The notes under the pieces: generated by a model
Told to the model about the DNA's origin: nothing
What the model saw: the letters and a program-made list of their open reading frames with translations, nothing else
Database searches by the model: none
NCBI RefSeq assembly: GCF_002514735.1
Contig: NZ_KZ300476.1
Location: forward strand, 725,872-789,871
Source: Sediminicola luteus
GTDB taxonomy: Bacteria > Bacteroidota > Bacteroidia > Flavobacteriales > Flavobacteriaceae
Reading direction: 5' to 3'
Length of the DNA stretch: 64,000 bases
Program-made: the position numbers and the translations under genes
In this document: positions 52,549 to 61,871 of the stretch, piece after piece
Layout of the letters: each line of letters opens with the position of its first letter
Position numbering within the stretch: the stretch's first letter is position 1

Positions 52549-52893
52549 GATATTGTGATTTATAGGTTTTCAGTACTTGGATTCCGAGTACTAAATTACA
52601 CCACACCCTCAATTTGAAACGTGATAAATATCAGGAAAACAGAACTTTTACATCTTTTTAATACACTGTAATACTGCGAGTTACACAAACCCTGGAAGCT
52701 CTAACGTTTTCGTATGACAGAAGTTTGTTCCATAAAAATGCATAAGTATCTTTTGCCCGTTTACCTAGCCTCTTTATCACCTATAGAATCGTAAGATTAC
52801 CATCCCTTTTTTCAAAACTACACCCGGGTGTAACCCTGGGTGCGGAACCACCAAGTAGATTTGTACCTGTTGAAACCATCAAACGTAATTGTG
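52549..52893. other. Divergent intergenic region pflB / EreA-like gene
   Basis: 345 bases. Besides the Crp/Fnr-like box it contains AGTACT twice (52572-52577 and 52587-52592), a short inverted repeat in the pflB leader. No gene seen. CCCGGG-rich sequence near 52822-52840 precedes the rightward gene. Confidence 0.4.
52591..52633 (-). promoter_or_regulatory. Crp/Fnr-like operator and candidate promoter of the pfl operon
   Basis: TGATAAATATCA (52622-52633) is a perfect TGAT-N4-ATCA palindrome. On the reverse strand TAATTTAG (52598-52591) is close to TAnnTTTG. If that is the -7 box, the operator centres near -41.5, the class II activation position. The -7 assignment is tentative. Confidence 0.6.
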
Positions 52894-54156
52894 ATGCAAA
52901 CCATATTCCCTTACATCTTGGCATGGGCATTATCTTTTCTAAATGCAAACCCGAAAGAGGCTTATTTATCTCAAAATCGACAAGACCTAAATGCCACGAC
53001 TTTCGAGTTCCCGAAGGAGGACTTTAACCTTATTGGTTTTGGGGCTTATCACGGTAGTCAAAAAACGGAAAAAGCCGAATTACGTTTACTGGACCACCTT
53101 ACCCAAAAAGGCTTGATAGAATACTATATTATTGAGGCAGACTATGCTTTGGCACACTTCTTTAATGTATATCTGGAGTCTGGTGACGACGTTCTTTTAA
53201 AAGACCTTATAAAACACTATGGTATTATCATTGGTCAAGACCGCAGCGTGGCCACTTTTCAAAAATGGAAAGCTTTAAAAACCATGAACGATGCCTTGCC
53301 CCAACATCAGAAGATCAAGGTTTTGGGCACCGATGTTACCGTGAACTATAAATATGTCGCCAAACATATTCTAGACCTTTGCAACCCTGAGCTTACATTG
53401 CGCCCCGCTTATAGTAACATGGCCCGAATGGTGAAGAAGGACACTACCGACTTTTCGGCCCAATACGATAGTTATTCCAAAAAGCTACTCCGCGAATGGG
53501 TAGACGATTACGACCTAAACAAGACCCACTATTTCCGCAACAGCCAGCAACCACAGGTTCTAGAGCACCTGGTGCGTAACCTAAAGGCTACTTTTTCAGA
53601 ATCTCATCGCGAAACCGAAATTTTCAAGAATTATATGGCCTTAGATCGTCTCTACGATTTTAAAAACCATAGACAATTCGCCCGTTACGGATTCTTTCAT
53701 TTGGAAAAGGACCGGGAGGGTGCCGCGGTTCCCTTTTTCGCCCGCTTAATCGACCAAGGTGTTTATCCAAAAGAAAAGGTATTGAGTGTAATCGGGTATT
53801 TTATGGATAGTGAGGTATTATGGGATGTGAATTATGACGAAGAGGGGCACTATGTTTCACACACGAACGAAGGCGGGTTCGGAATTGGGGATTATGAAGA
53901 CGAATACTTTCGGGGTATTGACCATTTGAAAAAAAGTAAAATATCGGACATGACCCTATTTAGGTTGAATCGCAAACAGTCTCCTTACCATGAAAAGTCA
54001 CCCGATCTTATTGAAATAATAATGCCCGGAAAAAAATCGAACGGGGAATTAGTGAAGGGTAAGGCCACCACCGACTATTTGGACTATGCCCTGCTCATAT
54101 CCGACTCTAAAGCCAGTGAACCCTTGGAAACCCTCAATCAAACCAACAAACCATGA
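52894..54156 (+). CDS. Erythromycin-esterase-like (EreA/ChaN superfamily) protein
   Basis: A 420-residue protein from the ATG at 52894; a GTG at 52840 would add 18 residues that hide the signal-like N-terminus (MQTIFPYILAWALSFLNA). FNLIGFGAYHGSQKTEKAEL (metal or catalytic histidine) and YYIIEADYALAHFFNVYL (acid) match the EreA superfamily, whose members include erythromycin esterases and other hydrolases. Most are not resistance enzymes, and no macrolide role should be assumed. FGIGDYEDEYFRGIDH in the C-terminal half is a second conserved-looking region. Its stop overlaps the next gene's start (ATGA), so the two are co-translated. Confidence 0.75.
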   Translation: MQTIFPYILAWALSFLNANPKEAYLSQNRQDLNATTFEFPKEDFNLIGFGAYHGSQKTEKAELRLLDHLTQKGLIEYYIIEADYALAHFFNVYLESGDDVLLKDLIKHYGIIIGQDRSVATFQKWKALKTMNDALPQHQKIKVLGTDVTVNYKYVAKHILDLCNPELTLRPAYSNMARMVKKDTTDFSAQYDSYSKKLLREWVDDYDLNKTHYFRNSQQPQVLEHLVRNLKATFSESHRETEIFKNYMALDRLYDFKNHRQFARYGFFHLEKDREGAAVPFFARLIDQGVYPKEKVLSVIGYFMDSEVLWDVNYDEEGHYVSHTNEGGFGIGDYEDEYFRGIDHLKKSKISDMTLFRLNRKQSPYHEKSPDLIEIIMPGKKSNGELVKGKATTDYLDYALLISDSKASEPLETLNQTNKP

Positions 54157-54809
54157 TGTTAGTCCACACCAAAGAAAAGCAGATCAACACCCAAACCAAA
54201 ATAGCTACCAGACCCACCCTTCTGCTACCGTTCAATGACCAGTGCTTCACCTTTTTGGAGTGTGCCCTAGCCAGTGGGATAAACGATTATCACCTGATTA
54301 CCCCTCAATTGGGATGCCATGAAATGCTCTATGCCAAGATTGCGCAGTTAAAAAAAAACTACAGGGAGGCCAACCTAAGCATTCAAGACGTTTCCGGACT
54401 GGATGCCATGGCGGTTACCCAAGCTATACTCGTACTTACGGAGCCACCAAATGTCCATATACCGTTGATGCAATTGGCCCTGAAACAAAAGGCAACCATC
54501 TTACTCGCACTGAGCTCAAAAGAAAGTGTTCTAGCTATGCTCTTCGACCCCAAACTACTGGAAACCCAGCTTTTTTTGGACAATCCCGATAACTGGACCC
54601 AGAAGGCCATTCTAAAATATATAATGGGCCACCATATTTTTTGGGGAAAATCGATCGGTTGGTCGGGCCAAGTTGGCCTAAAAGAAGAAGACATACCCAG
54701 TCGTTGGACCAAAGCTGCCTTGGCGGTTCAATTGGTATTGAGGTATGCCCCGGACACCCCTCTTAAACACTTTCCTGAACATTATGCTTTACAAATGCCG
54801 GAAATCTAA
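54153..54809 (+). CDS. Hypothetical protein coupled to the EreA-like gene
   Basis: A 218-residue protein I do not recognise. No signal peptide or clear membrane span. The N-terminal half looks like alternating strands and helices (TLLLPFNDQCFTFLECALASG, YHLITPQLGCHEML), a Rossmann-like arrangement. The C-terminal half (about 130-218) has a helix with IMGHHIFWGKSIGW. The start ATG overlaps the preceding stop by 4 bases, so function is presumably tied to the EreA-like protein. It converges with the LuxR gene 2 bases away. Confidence 0.6.
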   Translation: MMLVHTKEKQINTQTKIATRPTLLLPFNDQCFTFLECALASGINDYHLITPQLGCHEMLYAKIAQLKKNYREANLSIQDVSGLDAMAVTQAILVLTEPPNVHIPLMQLALKQKATILLALSSKESVLAMLFDPKLLETQLFLDNPDNWTQKAILKYIMGHHIFWGKSIGWSGQVGLKEEDIPSRWTKAALAVQLVLRYAPDTPLKHFPEHYALQMPEI

Positions 54810-54811
54810 AA

Positions 54812-55573
54812 CTATATCAATTTGTTATGGGTAGCATAAGACAAGGCCTCACTGATATTGGCCACCTCAAGTTTCTCGAACATTTTCCTTCTATGGAATT
54901 TTACCGTGTCGGGCGAAACGAAAAGGGCTTCCGCAATTTCTTTGATGCTAAACCCTCTGGAAGAGTACTGTAAAATTTCCTGTTCCCTTTCGGAGAGTTT
55001 TATCTTTTCCTGAACCCGCCAACATTCCGCATCAAAATCATAGAGCATTACCTCATCGGTACCTTGCTTATGTACTTTTACGTTACCCGCATGTTGTTCA
55101 TTGGATAGGGAGATAACACATAAAGCCTTCCAAACCTGGCCGGTTTCGGTTAGAAAAAGGGGCGTCAGTTTTTGATTGATCATTAAATCTTTCCCCTCTT
55201 GGTTACGCAAGCGAAAATCGTAGGTAATGGAATATAGTAAGCGTTCTTCCAACGGCTGTTTTTCGTAAAGATCGAACCCTAAGGTATTTATGCGCAACAA
55301 AAGATCTAAATCGGTCTCGGGCACATATTTAAAGTAAAACCCATACCCCATTTGTTGTACTTCTTCGGGGGTATGACCGCAAAGGAACAAGGGGTTGGCC
55401 GATACATATTCAAAGCCCTTAACCTGGTAATCAATAATATAAATACTCTTATAGGTGGTTCGGGCAAAAGCCTTAATCGGCGCCAAATAATCCATGGTTT
55501 TTCCTTTGTCACTCTCTGACAAGGATCGCACCGTATTTTTCATGGAAAAAAAATCATCTATCTGCTTCGCCAT
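54812..55573 (-). CDS. LuxR-type regulator with N-terminal PAS-like domain
   Basis: A 253-residue regulator. Residues about 40-165 resemble a PAS fold (YIIDYQVKGFEYVSANPLFLCGHTPEEV, RLRNQEGKDLMI). Residues about 190-253 are a LuxR/GerE helix-turn-helix (LSEREQEILQYSSRGFSIKEIAEAL, VSPDTVKFHRRKMFEKL). No phosphorylation-site aspartate of the receiver type is seen. The ATG at 55573 is used; a much longer frame to 55732 runs back into the outer-membrane barrel gene and lacks a regulator-like N-terminus. The signal and target are unknown. Confidence 0.85.
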   Translation of the reverse strand: MAKQIDDFFSMKNTVRSLSESDKGKTMDYLAPIKAFARTTYKSIYIIDYQVKGFEYVSANPLFLCGHTPEEVQQMGYGFYFKYVPETDLDLLLRINTLGFDLYEKQPLEERLLYSITYDFRLRNQEGKDLMINQKLTPLFLTETGQVWKALCVISLSNEQHAGNVKVHKQGTDEVMLYDFDAECWRVQEKIKLSEREQEILQYSSRGFSIKEIAEALFVSPDTVKFHRRKMFEKLEVANISEALSYATHNKLI

Positions 55574-55634
55574 AGATACATAGGAATTTTGAACAAAGCT
55601 AAAAAATGAAACCCTTAGACACAACCTGGGAAGG

Positions 55635-56747
55635 CTAGCGTAACCAAGACGAGCCAACGACCACATAAAAAGCCCAGTCTTCGGGCCCGCGCGCAATATC
55701 CATACCCATATCCAAGCCCAATAAGCGGGCAATTTTGTAACGCGCCCCTAGCCCAACGTTCCAAACCAGTTCTTCGGCCTTCATTTGGTCTACCGAGTCA
55801 AAGGCAGCTCCCATACCTGTAAATCCGACCAAGCCCCACCTTCTTCCTAATTTTAACGTTTGTTCGGTTTCGAGCATCATGGCCAATTCGCCTTGGTATC
55901 TCATAGCTGGCACTCCTCTCAACTCTACATAAGGTTTGGCGTAAAACGGAATTTTCCCTGTCGCCAATTTACCATCAACCCTAAAGGCAGACATCCAATT
56001 CGATGCGAATGGGATATATATCTGGTTCAAAACATTGAGTTTTCCCCAATCACGGTCACTTCCCAAAAGCTCTAAATTTTGATCGTATCCCAAATGAAAC
56101 TTAACTCCTTTGGTAGGAGACAAAAAATTATCGAGGGTATCATATTCAAAATACAGCCCAAGGCCACTACTGAGCATGGACCACTCACGGGGGTCTATGA
56201 ACTCCCTATCTTCAAACAAAGGAATTTTTGTCTTGTTCAGCCCATACTTGCCTCCTATGAAAAAATCGGAATCTTTAATACGAGTGGCTATTTGTTGTAT
56301 AAACAAAAAAGTACCCAATCCAATTTCAACCGGTCTGTTTCCAAAGACATAGAACTCTAAGTTTAGATCGGCATAGCCCATTATACCCCTGTAACGAATA
56401 CGATCTTCGTTCCAAAACCCGTTATAGCCACCACCTCCCAGCCAACTACCATTAGTAGTAACTCCACCTGCTAAAACTGCTATATCTGGCTGATATCCTG
56501 GCTTTTTCTTAGGTATGAAATAGAGCCCGGCCCCAATTAACCCATAACCAACGGCCGGTTCGGTCACAGGCACCAAAACAGGTAGTACCCCATTCCCCTT
56601 TAAAAGATAATTGCTTAAATCTATGGCACCATCTTCGGCATCACGGAATTTACTTACCGTTATAGTGGTATCTTGGGCGAACCCCAAGTTTATAAAGAGC
56701 CAGCAATATAGTATGGCCGTCCCCCACTTTATGGGTTGAATTTTCAT
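55635..56747 (-). CDS. Outer-membrane beta-barrel protein (BamA/TamA-like, no POTRA)
   Basis: A 370-residue protein with a signal peptide (1-24, LGFAQ). The body is a succession of amphipathic strands rich in Y, G, W and F (PAVGYGLIGAGLYFIP, GYNGFWNEDRIRYRGIMGYAD, RYKIARLLGLDMGMDIARGP), ending GSSWLR. The pattern, with FEYDTLDNFLSPTKGVKFHL and YVELRGVPAMRYQG, resembles the C-terminal barrel of the surface-antigen (BamA) superfamily without POTRA domains. It probably sits in the outer membrane; substrate unknown. It is 110 bases from the end of the sulfatase gene in the same direction. Confidence 0.82.
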   Translation of the reverse strand: MKIQPIKWGTAILYCWLFINLGFAQDTTITVSKFRDAEDGAIDLSNYLLKGNGVLPVLVPVTEPAVGYGLIGAGLYFIPKKKPGYQPDIAVLAGGVTTNGSWLGGGGYNGFWNEDRIRYRGIMGYADLNLEFYVFGNRPVEIGLGTFLFIQQIATRIKDSDFFIGGKYGLNKTKIPLFEDREFIDPREWSMLSSGLGLYFEYDTLDNFLSPTKGVKFHLGYDQNLELLGSDRDWGKLNVLNQIYIPFASNWMSAFRVDGKLATGKIPFYAKPYVELRGVPAMRYQGELAMMLETEQTLKLGRRWGLVGFTGMGAAFDSVDQMKAEELVWNVGLGARYKIARLLGLDMGMDIARGPEDWAFYVVVGSSWLR

Positions 56748-56857
56748 TTGGTTTGTATAGGTAGGATAAATCTAATACAAATATAAGTTTCACAACTAAG
56801 AAACAAACTATTTGCGATAAAAAAACATCCATACCGATAAACCTTCTTCTGTTGTTA

Positions 56858-58369
56858 TCAATCTTCGTCTATCAGGCGCTTGTATTCGGCCCAAAGCTCT
56901 TGTGCCTTAGCTGCTTGGCTAGGCGCTAAATTGTTTTGTTGGCCCGGATCCGATGGTAAATGATATAATTGCAGTGCTTTACTAAATCCGGTTTCCATAT
57001 CTACACCCCAGGTAATTTTTTTAGGACCATTATGCGGGGGGATCAATACATAATCGCCTTTTCGCATAGCGGTCCTATGTCCTACAGCCTCGATAATAAG
57101 ACTTTCGCGCCCCTGTTCCGAACGACCCATTAAGGCTTCTAAAATATCGATACTGTCCGTTTCCGGGTTCTGTACTTTTACAAGGGTAGCCAACGAGGCC
57201 AAAAGATCTACTTGGCTTACCAAGGCTTCGGATACCCCTGGTTCGACCGTACCCGGCCATGACACCAAAAAGGGTACGTGGGTTCCTGCTTCGAACAGGC
57301 TATATTTCCCGCCACGATAAGGCCCCCAAGGCGTATGGTCGCCCAATTGCTCTGCAGCTTGATCGAAATAACCATCGTCCAATACCGGACCATTGTCACT
57401 CGAAAAAATAATCAGGGTATTCTTATGGAGCCCCGCTTCCTCCAAATAATCTAAAAATTGACCTATACACCAATCGGCCTCCAAGATGGCATCGCCGCGT
57501 GGCCCCATTCCCGACTGGCCTACAAATCGCTTATGGGGTACTCGTGGTACGTGGGGCTGATGCAGGGCATAGTATAAAAAGAAAGGCCTGTCTTGGACCT
57601 TCTTTATAAAGGCAATGGATTTTTCCAAAAAAAGATCAGACATATCCTCATCAACCCATTGGGCGCTTTTACCACCTTTTTGAAAACCTATGCGGGACAC
57701 TCCGTTATTGATGCTTCCATCATGACCATGACTATACTTTACCTTTAGCAATTCAGGGTTTTCCTTCCCAGTGGGTTCTCCCTCAAAGTTGGTCTTATAG
57801 CTGGTATACAGGGGGTCGTTGGCGTTTAGGCCTTCTACTTTACCATTATCGACATATACATTGGGCACCCTATCGTTGGTCGCTGCCATAATGTACGCAT
57901 CATCGAAACCGATCTCGTTGGGTCCCGGGCCAATATTGGAGTTCCAATCTACCTGTCCATTTCCTAAACCTAAATGCCATTTACCTACGACCCCTGTTCG
58001 ATAACCAGCTTGCTTTAAAAGTTTAGGAAGATTGATGGGTTCGGGATCGATTAGCAGTGGGGCATCGCCGGAGAGTACTTGGGCCTTTTGGTTTCGCCAA
58101 GGATATAAACCCGTTAAAAGGGAGTATCGACTTGGGGTACAGGTAGCCGAGGTCGCATAACCGTTTTCGAAAAGAATGCCGTTTTGGGCGATCCTATCGA
58201 TATTGGGGGTTTGTAGTTTACCTTGGCCGTAAGCGCTTACATCGCCAAACCCTAAATCATCCATATATATTATTACGATATTCGGTTTTTGGTGAATTTG
58301 CTGTGCGGTAACACTTACAGATAACCCCAAAAGACTTAGTAATAAAAACAAATACGATCGCATACCCAT
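56858..58369 (-). CDS. Secreted sulfatase (formylglycine type)
   Basis: A 503-residue arylsulfatase of the S1 type. Signal peptide (1-22). CTPSR at 77-81 carries the cysteine that becomes formylglycine, with LLTGLYPWR beyond it. YMDDLGFGDV (36-45) gives metal ligands, and KWHLGL and SSDNGP (second metal site) are present. An anaerobic or FGE-type maturase is required but not seen in the window. Substrate is probably a sulfated algal or animal polysaccharide, from the general repertoire; the sequence alone does not tell which. Starts at MGMRS or MRS two codons later. Confidence 0.94.
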   Translation of the reverse strand: MGMRSYLFLLLSLLGLSVSVTAQQIHQKPNIVIIYMDDLGFGDVSAYGQGKLQTPNIDRIAQNGILFENGYATSATCTPSRYSLLTGLYPWRNQKAQVLSGDAPLLIDPEPINLPKLLKQAGYRTGVVGKWHLGLGNGQVDWNSNIGPGPNEIGFDDAYIMAATNDRVPNVYVDNGKVEGLNANDPLYTSYKTNFEGEPTGKENPELLKVKYSHGHDGSINNGVSRIGFQKGGKSAQWVDEDMSDLFLEKSIAFIKKVQDRPFFLYYALHQPHVPRVPHKRFVGQSGMGPRGDAILEADWCIGQFLDYLEEAGLHKNTLIIFSSDNGPVLDDGYFDQAAEQLGDHTPWGPYRGGKYSLFEAGTHVPFLVSWPGTVEPGVSEALVSQVDLLASLATLVKVQNPETDSIDILEALMGRSEQGRESLIIEAVGHRTAMRKGDYVLIPPHNGPKKITWGVDMETGFSKALQLYHLPSDPGQQNNLAPSQAAKAQELWAEYKRLIDED

Positions 58370-58433
58370 ATTTTTTCCAAAAAATAATGTATTCCATGGA
58401 ATGCCATTACATTCTTAGCTAAACGACCCTTTT

Positions 58434-58468
58434 AAAACAACAAAACCCCGCTGTTACCAGTGGGGTTT
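58434..58468 (-). terminator. Terminator of the 69-residue membrane protein gene
   Basis: AAACCCCGCTG (58443-58453) pairs with CAGTGGGGTTT (58458-58468), one G-U pair, and is followed by a T-rich run on the reverse strand. Confidence 0.75.
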
Positions 58469-58490
58469 GTCAATAGCATAGAAACAACAA

Positions 58491-58700
58491 CTATTCCATT
58501 TCTTTTTGGAGGTACGTGTTATAGTGATGTAACATCATTAGGGCAAAAAGGCAGTGTACCGCAAAATGAAGCGCTCCATCCACTAAAAATTCGTTGGTCA
58601 CACGAATATTCAATGCATCGCGCATGATCATAGTCGCTAATGACATAATACTTGTAAATACTATGGCATATATTGTAAAAAGAATTCTATTGTCTTTCAA
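58491..58700 (-). CDS. Small membrane protein, 69 residues
   Basis: Two predicted membrane spans (about 7-26 and 40-58) with a short loop and the charged tail LQKEME. The frame begins with a TTG at 58700 (KDNRILFTIY); the first ATG is 18 codons inside and would remove most of span 1, so the TTG is preferred. A terminator lies 23 bases after the stop, supporting a real monocistronic gene. I do not recognise a family. Confidence 0.55.
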   Translation of the reverse strand: MKDNRILFTIYAIVFTSIMSLATMIMRDALNIRVTNEFLVDGALHFAVHCLFALMMLHHYNTYLQKEME

Positions 58701-58882
58701 GGCTCAAGAATTTTACACAACTAATATAGCGCAATAAAAACCATAACAGCCTCGCAAATAAATACGTGCGACAAACTAGGAATAAGTGTATGTGTTGAAG
58801 GAATTTTCGTTCCTAGTCAAAAAGAATATCTAACCATGTTAAACAAAAAACGCTTTTATAAAATACGTTATTCGTTTACAAA

Positions 58883-59173
58883 CTACAAGATTTCCGCCGA
58901 AAGCCCGGCATCTAAAAGGGCACTACAGCGCGGCTTTAAATCGGTAAGCTCACCTGTTTTCACAGTACATTTACCTTTATAATGAACAATTATGGCACAT
59001 TGTTCGGCCTGTTCAGGAGTATGCTCACAAACATATACCAAGGTTTCTATAACATGGTCGAAGGTATTAACATCGTCATTGAACAACACCAGTTCGTTCA
59101 AGTGTTTTTCATCGGTAAGTACCGCCGTTTCTTCTTGACCCTCCTCCTGATATCCAAAGCGTAACTTTTCCAT
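58883..59173 (-). CDS. clpS: ATP-dependent Clp protease adaptor
   Basis: ClpS delivers N-end-rule substrates to ClpAP. The conserved core LVLFNDDVNTFDHVIETLVY and the C-terminal helix GKCTVKTGELTDLKPRCSAL give a clear match. An ATG at 59173 (MEKLRFGYQEE) gives 96 residues, close to the family; upstream ATGs at 59188 and 59218 overlap the prmA end. It follows prmA with a 4-base gap and is the last gene of the operon. Confidence 0.93.
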   Translation of the reverse strand: MEKLRFGYQEEGQEETAVLTDEKHLNELVLFNDDVNTFDHVIETLVYVCEHTPEQAEQCAIIVHYKGKCTVKTGELTDLKPRCSALLDAGLSAEIL

Positions 59174-59177
59174 ACTG

Positions 59178-60017
59178 CTAAAATACATATTTGGCTCCAA
59201 TCCAGTTGTTTCGTTCAAAGTTATGGTCCAAGGTTAGGCCATGTTTGGCACACTCCTCAGAAATCATAGGTATATCTTCACTATAAAAACCACTCAACAA
59301 AAGCACTCCTTTTTTGTCTAGAACTTGGGCGTACTTCGTAATATCGTTCAGTAATACATTTCTATTGATATTGGCAATGATCAAATCGTAGGTTTGTTCC
59401 CCCAATTTTTCGGCCCCGCCCAAAATCACTTCGGTCTTAGTGCAGGCGTTACGAGAAACATTTTCCTGTGAATTTTCGAAACACCAGTCATCAATATCGA
59501 TAGCGTGTACCAATGAGGCTCCTTTTTTTTCGGCCAAAATACCCAAAACACCGGTGCCACAGCCCATGTCCAACACCGTTTTGCCCTGGAGATTCAAACC
59601 GAGTATCTGCTTGATCATTAAGTGGGTGGTGGCATGGTGCCCCGTACCAAAACTCATTTTGGGCTCTATAATCAAATCGAAGTCGAGGTCAGGTCTAGGA
59701 TTATGGAAGGGCGCCCTAACCGAGCATTGACCAGCTACCTCTATGGGTTCAAAATTACTTTCCCATTCTTTGTTCCAATTCTGTTGGGGCACTTCTCTTT
59801 GAACCCAGGAAACAGAACAAAATCCGCCTTGGAGCAACCCAATACCCTTAAAGGCGGATTCTTGATATTCTTCTTTGGCAACATAGGCCAGAAAACCGGT
59901 ATCGGTCTCCATAAAACTTTCAAAACCTATGGCACCCAATTCGGCCATGAGCACATCGGAACCCGGTTGTAGGGGCTCTACTTTAAAATCGAATTCCAGA
60001 TAAATCGCGTCGGCCAT
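59178..60017 (-). CDS. prmA: Ribosomal protein L11 methyltransferase
   Basis: SAM-dependent trimethylation of L11. The 279-residue protein has an N-terminal alpha/beta domain (1-95) and a Rossmann methyltransferase domain with MSFGTGHHATT, the SAM-binding VLDMGCGTGVLGILAEKKGA and LIIANINRNVL, the last being the NPPY-like motif of PrmA. It lies between tpiA and clpS in one leftward operon, gaps 6 and 4 bases. Confidence 0.95.
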   Translation of the reverse strand: MADAIYLEFDFKVEPLQPGSDVLMAELGAIGFESFMETDTGFLAYVAKEEYQESAFKGIGLLQGGFCSVSWVQREVPQQNWNKEWESNFEPIEVAGQCSVRAPFHNPRPDLDFDLIIEPKMSFGTGHHATTHLMIKQILGLNLQGKTVLDMGCGTGVLGILAEKKGASLVHAIDIDDWCFENSQENVSRNACTKTEVILGGAEKLGEQTYDLIIANINRNVLLNDITKYAQVLDKKGVLLLSGFYSEDIPMISEECAKHGLTLDHNFERNNWIGAKYVF

Positions 60018-60023
60018 ATATGC

Positions 60024-60773
60024 TTAAATACTATCGACAATGGCTTTAAAATCGGCTACTTTCAACGAAGCGCCACCAATCAATCCACCATCTACATCGG
60101 GTTTGGAGAAAATTTCCTTGGCGTTGGCAGGTTTTACGCTACCTCCATATAGGATAGATACACCATTGGCCAACTCGGCATCATAGGCCTCGGTAAGACT
60201 CTTACGAATAAAGGCGTGCATTTCTTGGGCCTGTTCGGGGCTGGCCGTTTCGCCGGTACCAATGGCCCAAACGGGTTCGTAGGCCAAAACGATCTGCTTC
60301 CATGCGGCCGCATCTAATTTGTATAAGGCGTTTTTCAACTGGCTACCCACCACCTCGAAATGGCGATCGGCCTGACGCTCTTCCAATTCTTCACCAAAAC
60401 AGAAGATTACCTGCATACCCTTGGCCAAGGCTTGGTTCACTTTCTTTTCCAATAAGGCATCGTCTTCACCAAAATAGGCACGACGTTCTGAATGGCCCAA
60501 GATTACAGTCTGCACCCCAATGCTTTGAAGCATATCGGCAGAAATCTCGCCGGTATAGGCTCCCGAATCGGCAAAGTGCATATTTTGGGCCGCTACTTCT
60601 ATTGGACTATTTTCGGTCAATGTTACGGCATTGGCCAGATTTACGGCCGTTGGGGCGATAACCACCTGGGCATCGGTATTGGAAATCGCATCTACCAAAC
60701 CTTGCGCCAAGGCTTGGGTCTCACCTGCATTGTTGTTCATTTTCCAGTTCCCGGCTACTATTTTAGCTCTCAT
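60024..60773 (-). CDS. tpiA: Triosephosphate isomerase
   Basis: Glycolytic interconversion of dihydroxyacetone phosphate and glyceraldehyde 3-phosphate. The 249-residue barrel has AGNWKMN (catalytic lysine), GHSERR (catalytic histidine), AYEPVWAIGTG (catalytic glutamate) and the phosphate loop SILYGGSVKPAN. Length is standard. It is co-directional with the DoxX-type gene (6-base gap) and prmA. Confidence 0.97.
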   Translation of the reverse strand: MRAKIVAGNWKMNNNAGETQALAQGLVDAISNTDAQVVIAPTAVNLANAVTLTENSPIEVAAQNMHFADSGAYTGEISADMLQSIGVQTVILGHSERRAYFGEDDALLEKKVNQALAKGMQVIFCFGEELEERQADRHFEVVGSQLKNALYKLDAAAWKQIVLAYEPVWAIGTGETASPEQAQEMHAFIRKSLTEAYDAELANGVSILYGGSVKPANAKEIFSKPDVDGGLIGGASLKVADFKAIVDSI

Positions 60774-60779
60774 AATTTT

Positions 60780-61871
60780 TTAATTGAGGTTAATATGGTC
60801 TATATCGTTATAATGTACTTTTTGAACTATGGTTCCCTTTTCCAAGACCAATATGCCCGGATTGGAACGCACAATGGTCTTTAAAGCGGTTTGATCGGTA
60901 AAATAAAAGGGGATACCCGTACTTTGGGTTACGGTCCCGGTGAGGTTCTCCCCAGATGCCGAGAGTCCGATTACCTTATAGCCTGCCGCTCTGGCTTTTT
61001 TCGCCAGTTGGCCCACCTCGGCAAAGGCCGCCTGCTCACTTTTGGCCATATCGTATGAGATTACGACCAGTAGTTTTTCCTCGGCCATAAAGACACTGGT
61101 TTTATCTTCCCCGTCTTCTTCCATGGTAAAATCGTGGATCGGGGGCTCATAACCTTTCTGGATCTCTTTGGTCTCTACCCCAACGAACTCCCCTGGAGAT
61201 TCGGGATAGGCCCCATTGGTTACATATGATTTCTCGCCATCGGCTTCCTTAAAGGTCCATGTATATTCGAATACGGGCTCAGGTGCCCCTTCCGGTATGC
61301 TCATGCCGGCTTCTATATTGGCCCCGATTTTATAAGGTCTAAAATCTACACTGGGCAAATGGTTCAATACATGATAGGCGAAGAAGGCACAGCCTAAAAG
61401 ACTGGCCACTACGATTCCTTTTTCCAATTTAGCGGGTAAAAATGGTTTGATATACGCTTGGCCCTTGACCAATATGAGTATCAACACCAGTAGGATTACA
61501 TCTTTACCAAAAGACTCCCATGGGGTCAGTTTAACCGCATCGCCAAAACACCCACAATCGGTCACTTTGTTGAAGTAGGCGGAATAAAACGTTAAAAAGG
61601 TAAAGAAGACGATCATACCCAACAGGCTCCACAAAGTGAATTTCTTTTGGAACCCCAGTAACAGGAATACGCCCAAAACCACCTCAAAAATGACCACGAA
61701 AATACTTAAGGCCAAGGCATGGGGTTCCAAAAAAGGAATATCCAAAACCTGAGCACTGAAATATTCTTCCAATTTAAAGGAAAAGCCCAGCGGGTCGTTC
61801 AGTTTGATCAAACCACTGATGATAAACAGTACCCCGACAAAGACACGTGAAACCCCTACTAAATATCTCAT
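60780..61871 (-). CDS. BT_3928-type DoxX-like membrane protein with thioredoxin-like domain
   Basis: A 363-residue protein. The N-terminal part (about 1-160) has four to five spans of a DoxX/MauE-like domain, with FIISGLIKLNDPLGFSFKLEEY and CGCFGD in the loop after span 3, a motif seen in MauE-type redox partners. The C-terminal part (about 215-363) looks like a periplasmic thioredoxin fold (LLVVISYDM, AGYKVIGLSAS, IPFYFTDQTAL). The start overlaps the DUF1599 stop by 4 bases (ATGA). It probably acts in envelope redox, but the partner is unknown. Confidence 0.85.
   Translation of the reverse strand: MRYLVGVSRVFVGVLFIISGLIKLNDPLGFSFKLEEYFSAQVLDIPFLEPHALALSIFVVIFEVVLGVFLLLGFQKKFTLWSLLGMIVFFTFLTFYSAYFNKVTDCGCFGDAVKLTPWESFGKDVILLVLILILVKGQAYIKPFLPAKLEKGIVVASLLGCAFFAYHVLNHLPSVDFRPYKIGANIEAGMSIPEGAPEPVFEYTWTFKEADGEKSYVTNGAYPESPGEFVGVETKEIQKGYEPPIHDFTMEEDGEDKTSVFMAEEKLLVVISYDMAKSEQAAFAEVGQLAKKARAAGYKVIGLSASGENLTGTVTQSTGIPFYFTDQTALKTIVRSNPGILVLEKGTIVQKVHYNDIDHINLN

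Noticed and set aside
52894-54156. A macrolide resistance gene
   Set aside because: Only superfamily-level similarity to EreA is visible; the specificity residues cannot be judged from sequence by eye.
54812-55732. Longer LuxR reading frame starting at 55732
   Set aside because: The extra 53 residues overlap the outer-membrane barrel gene and give a tryptophan-rich N-terminus unlike a regulator.
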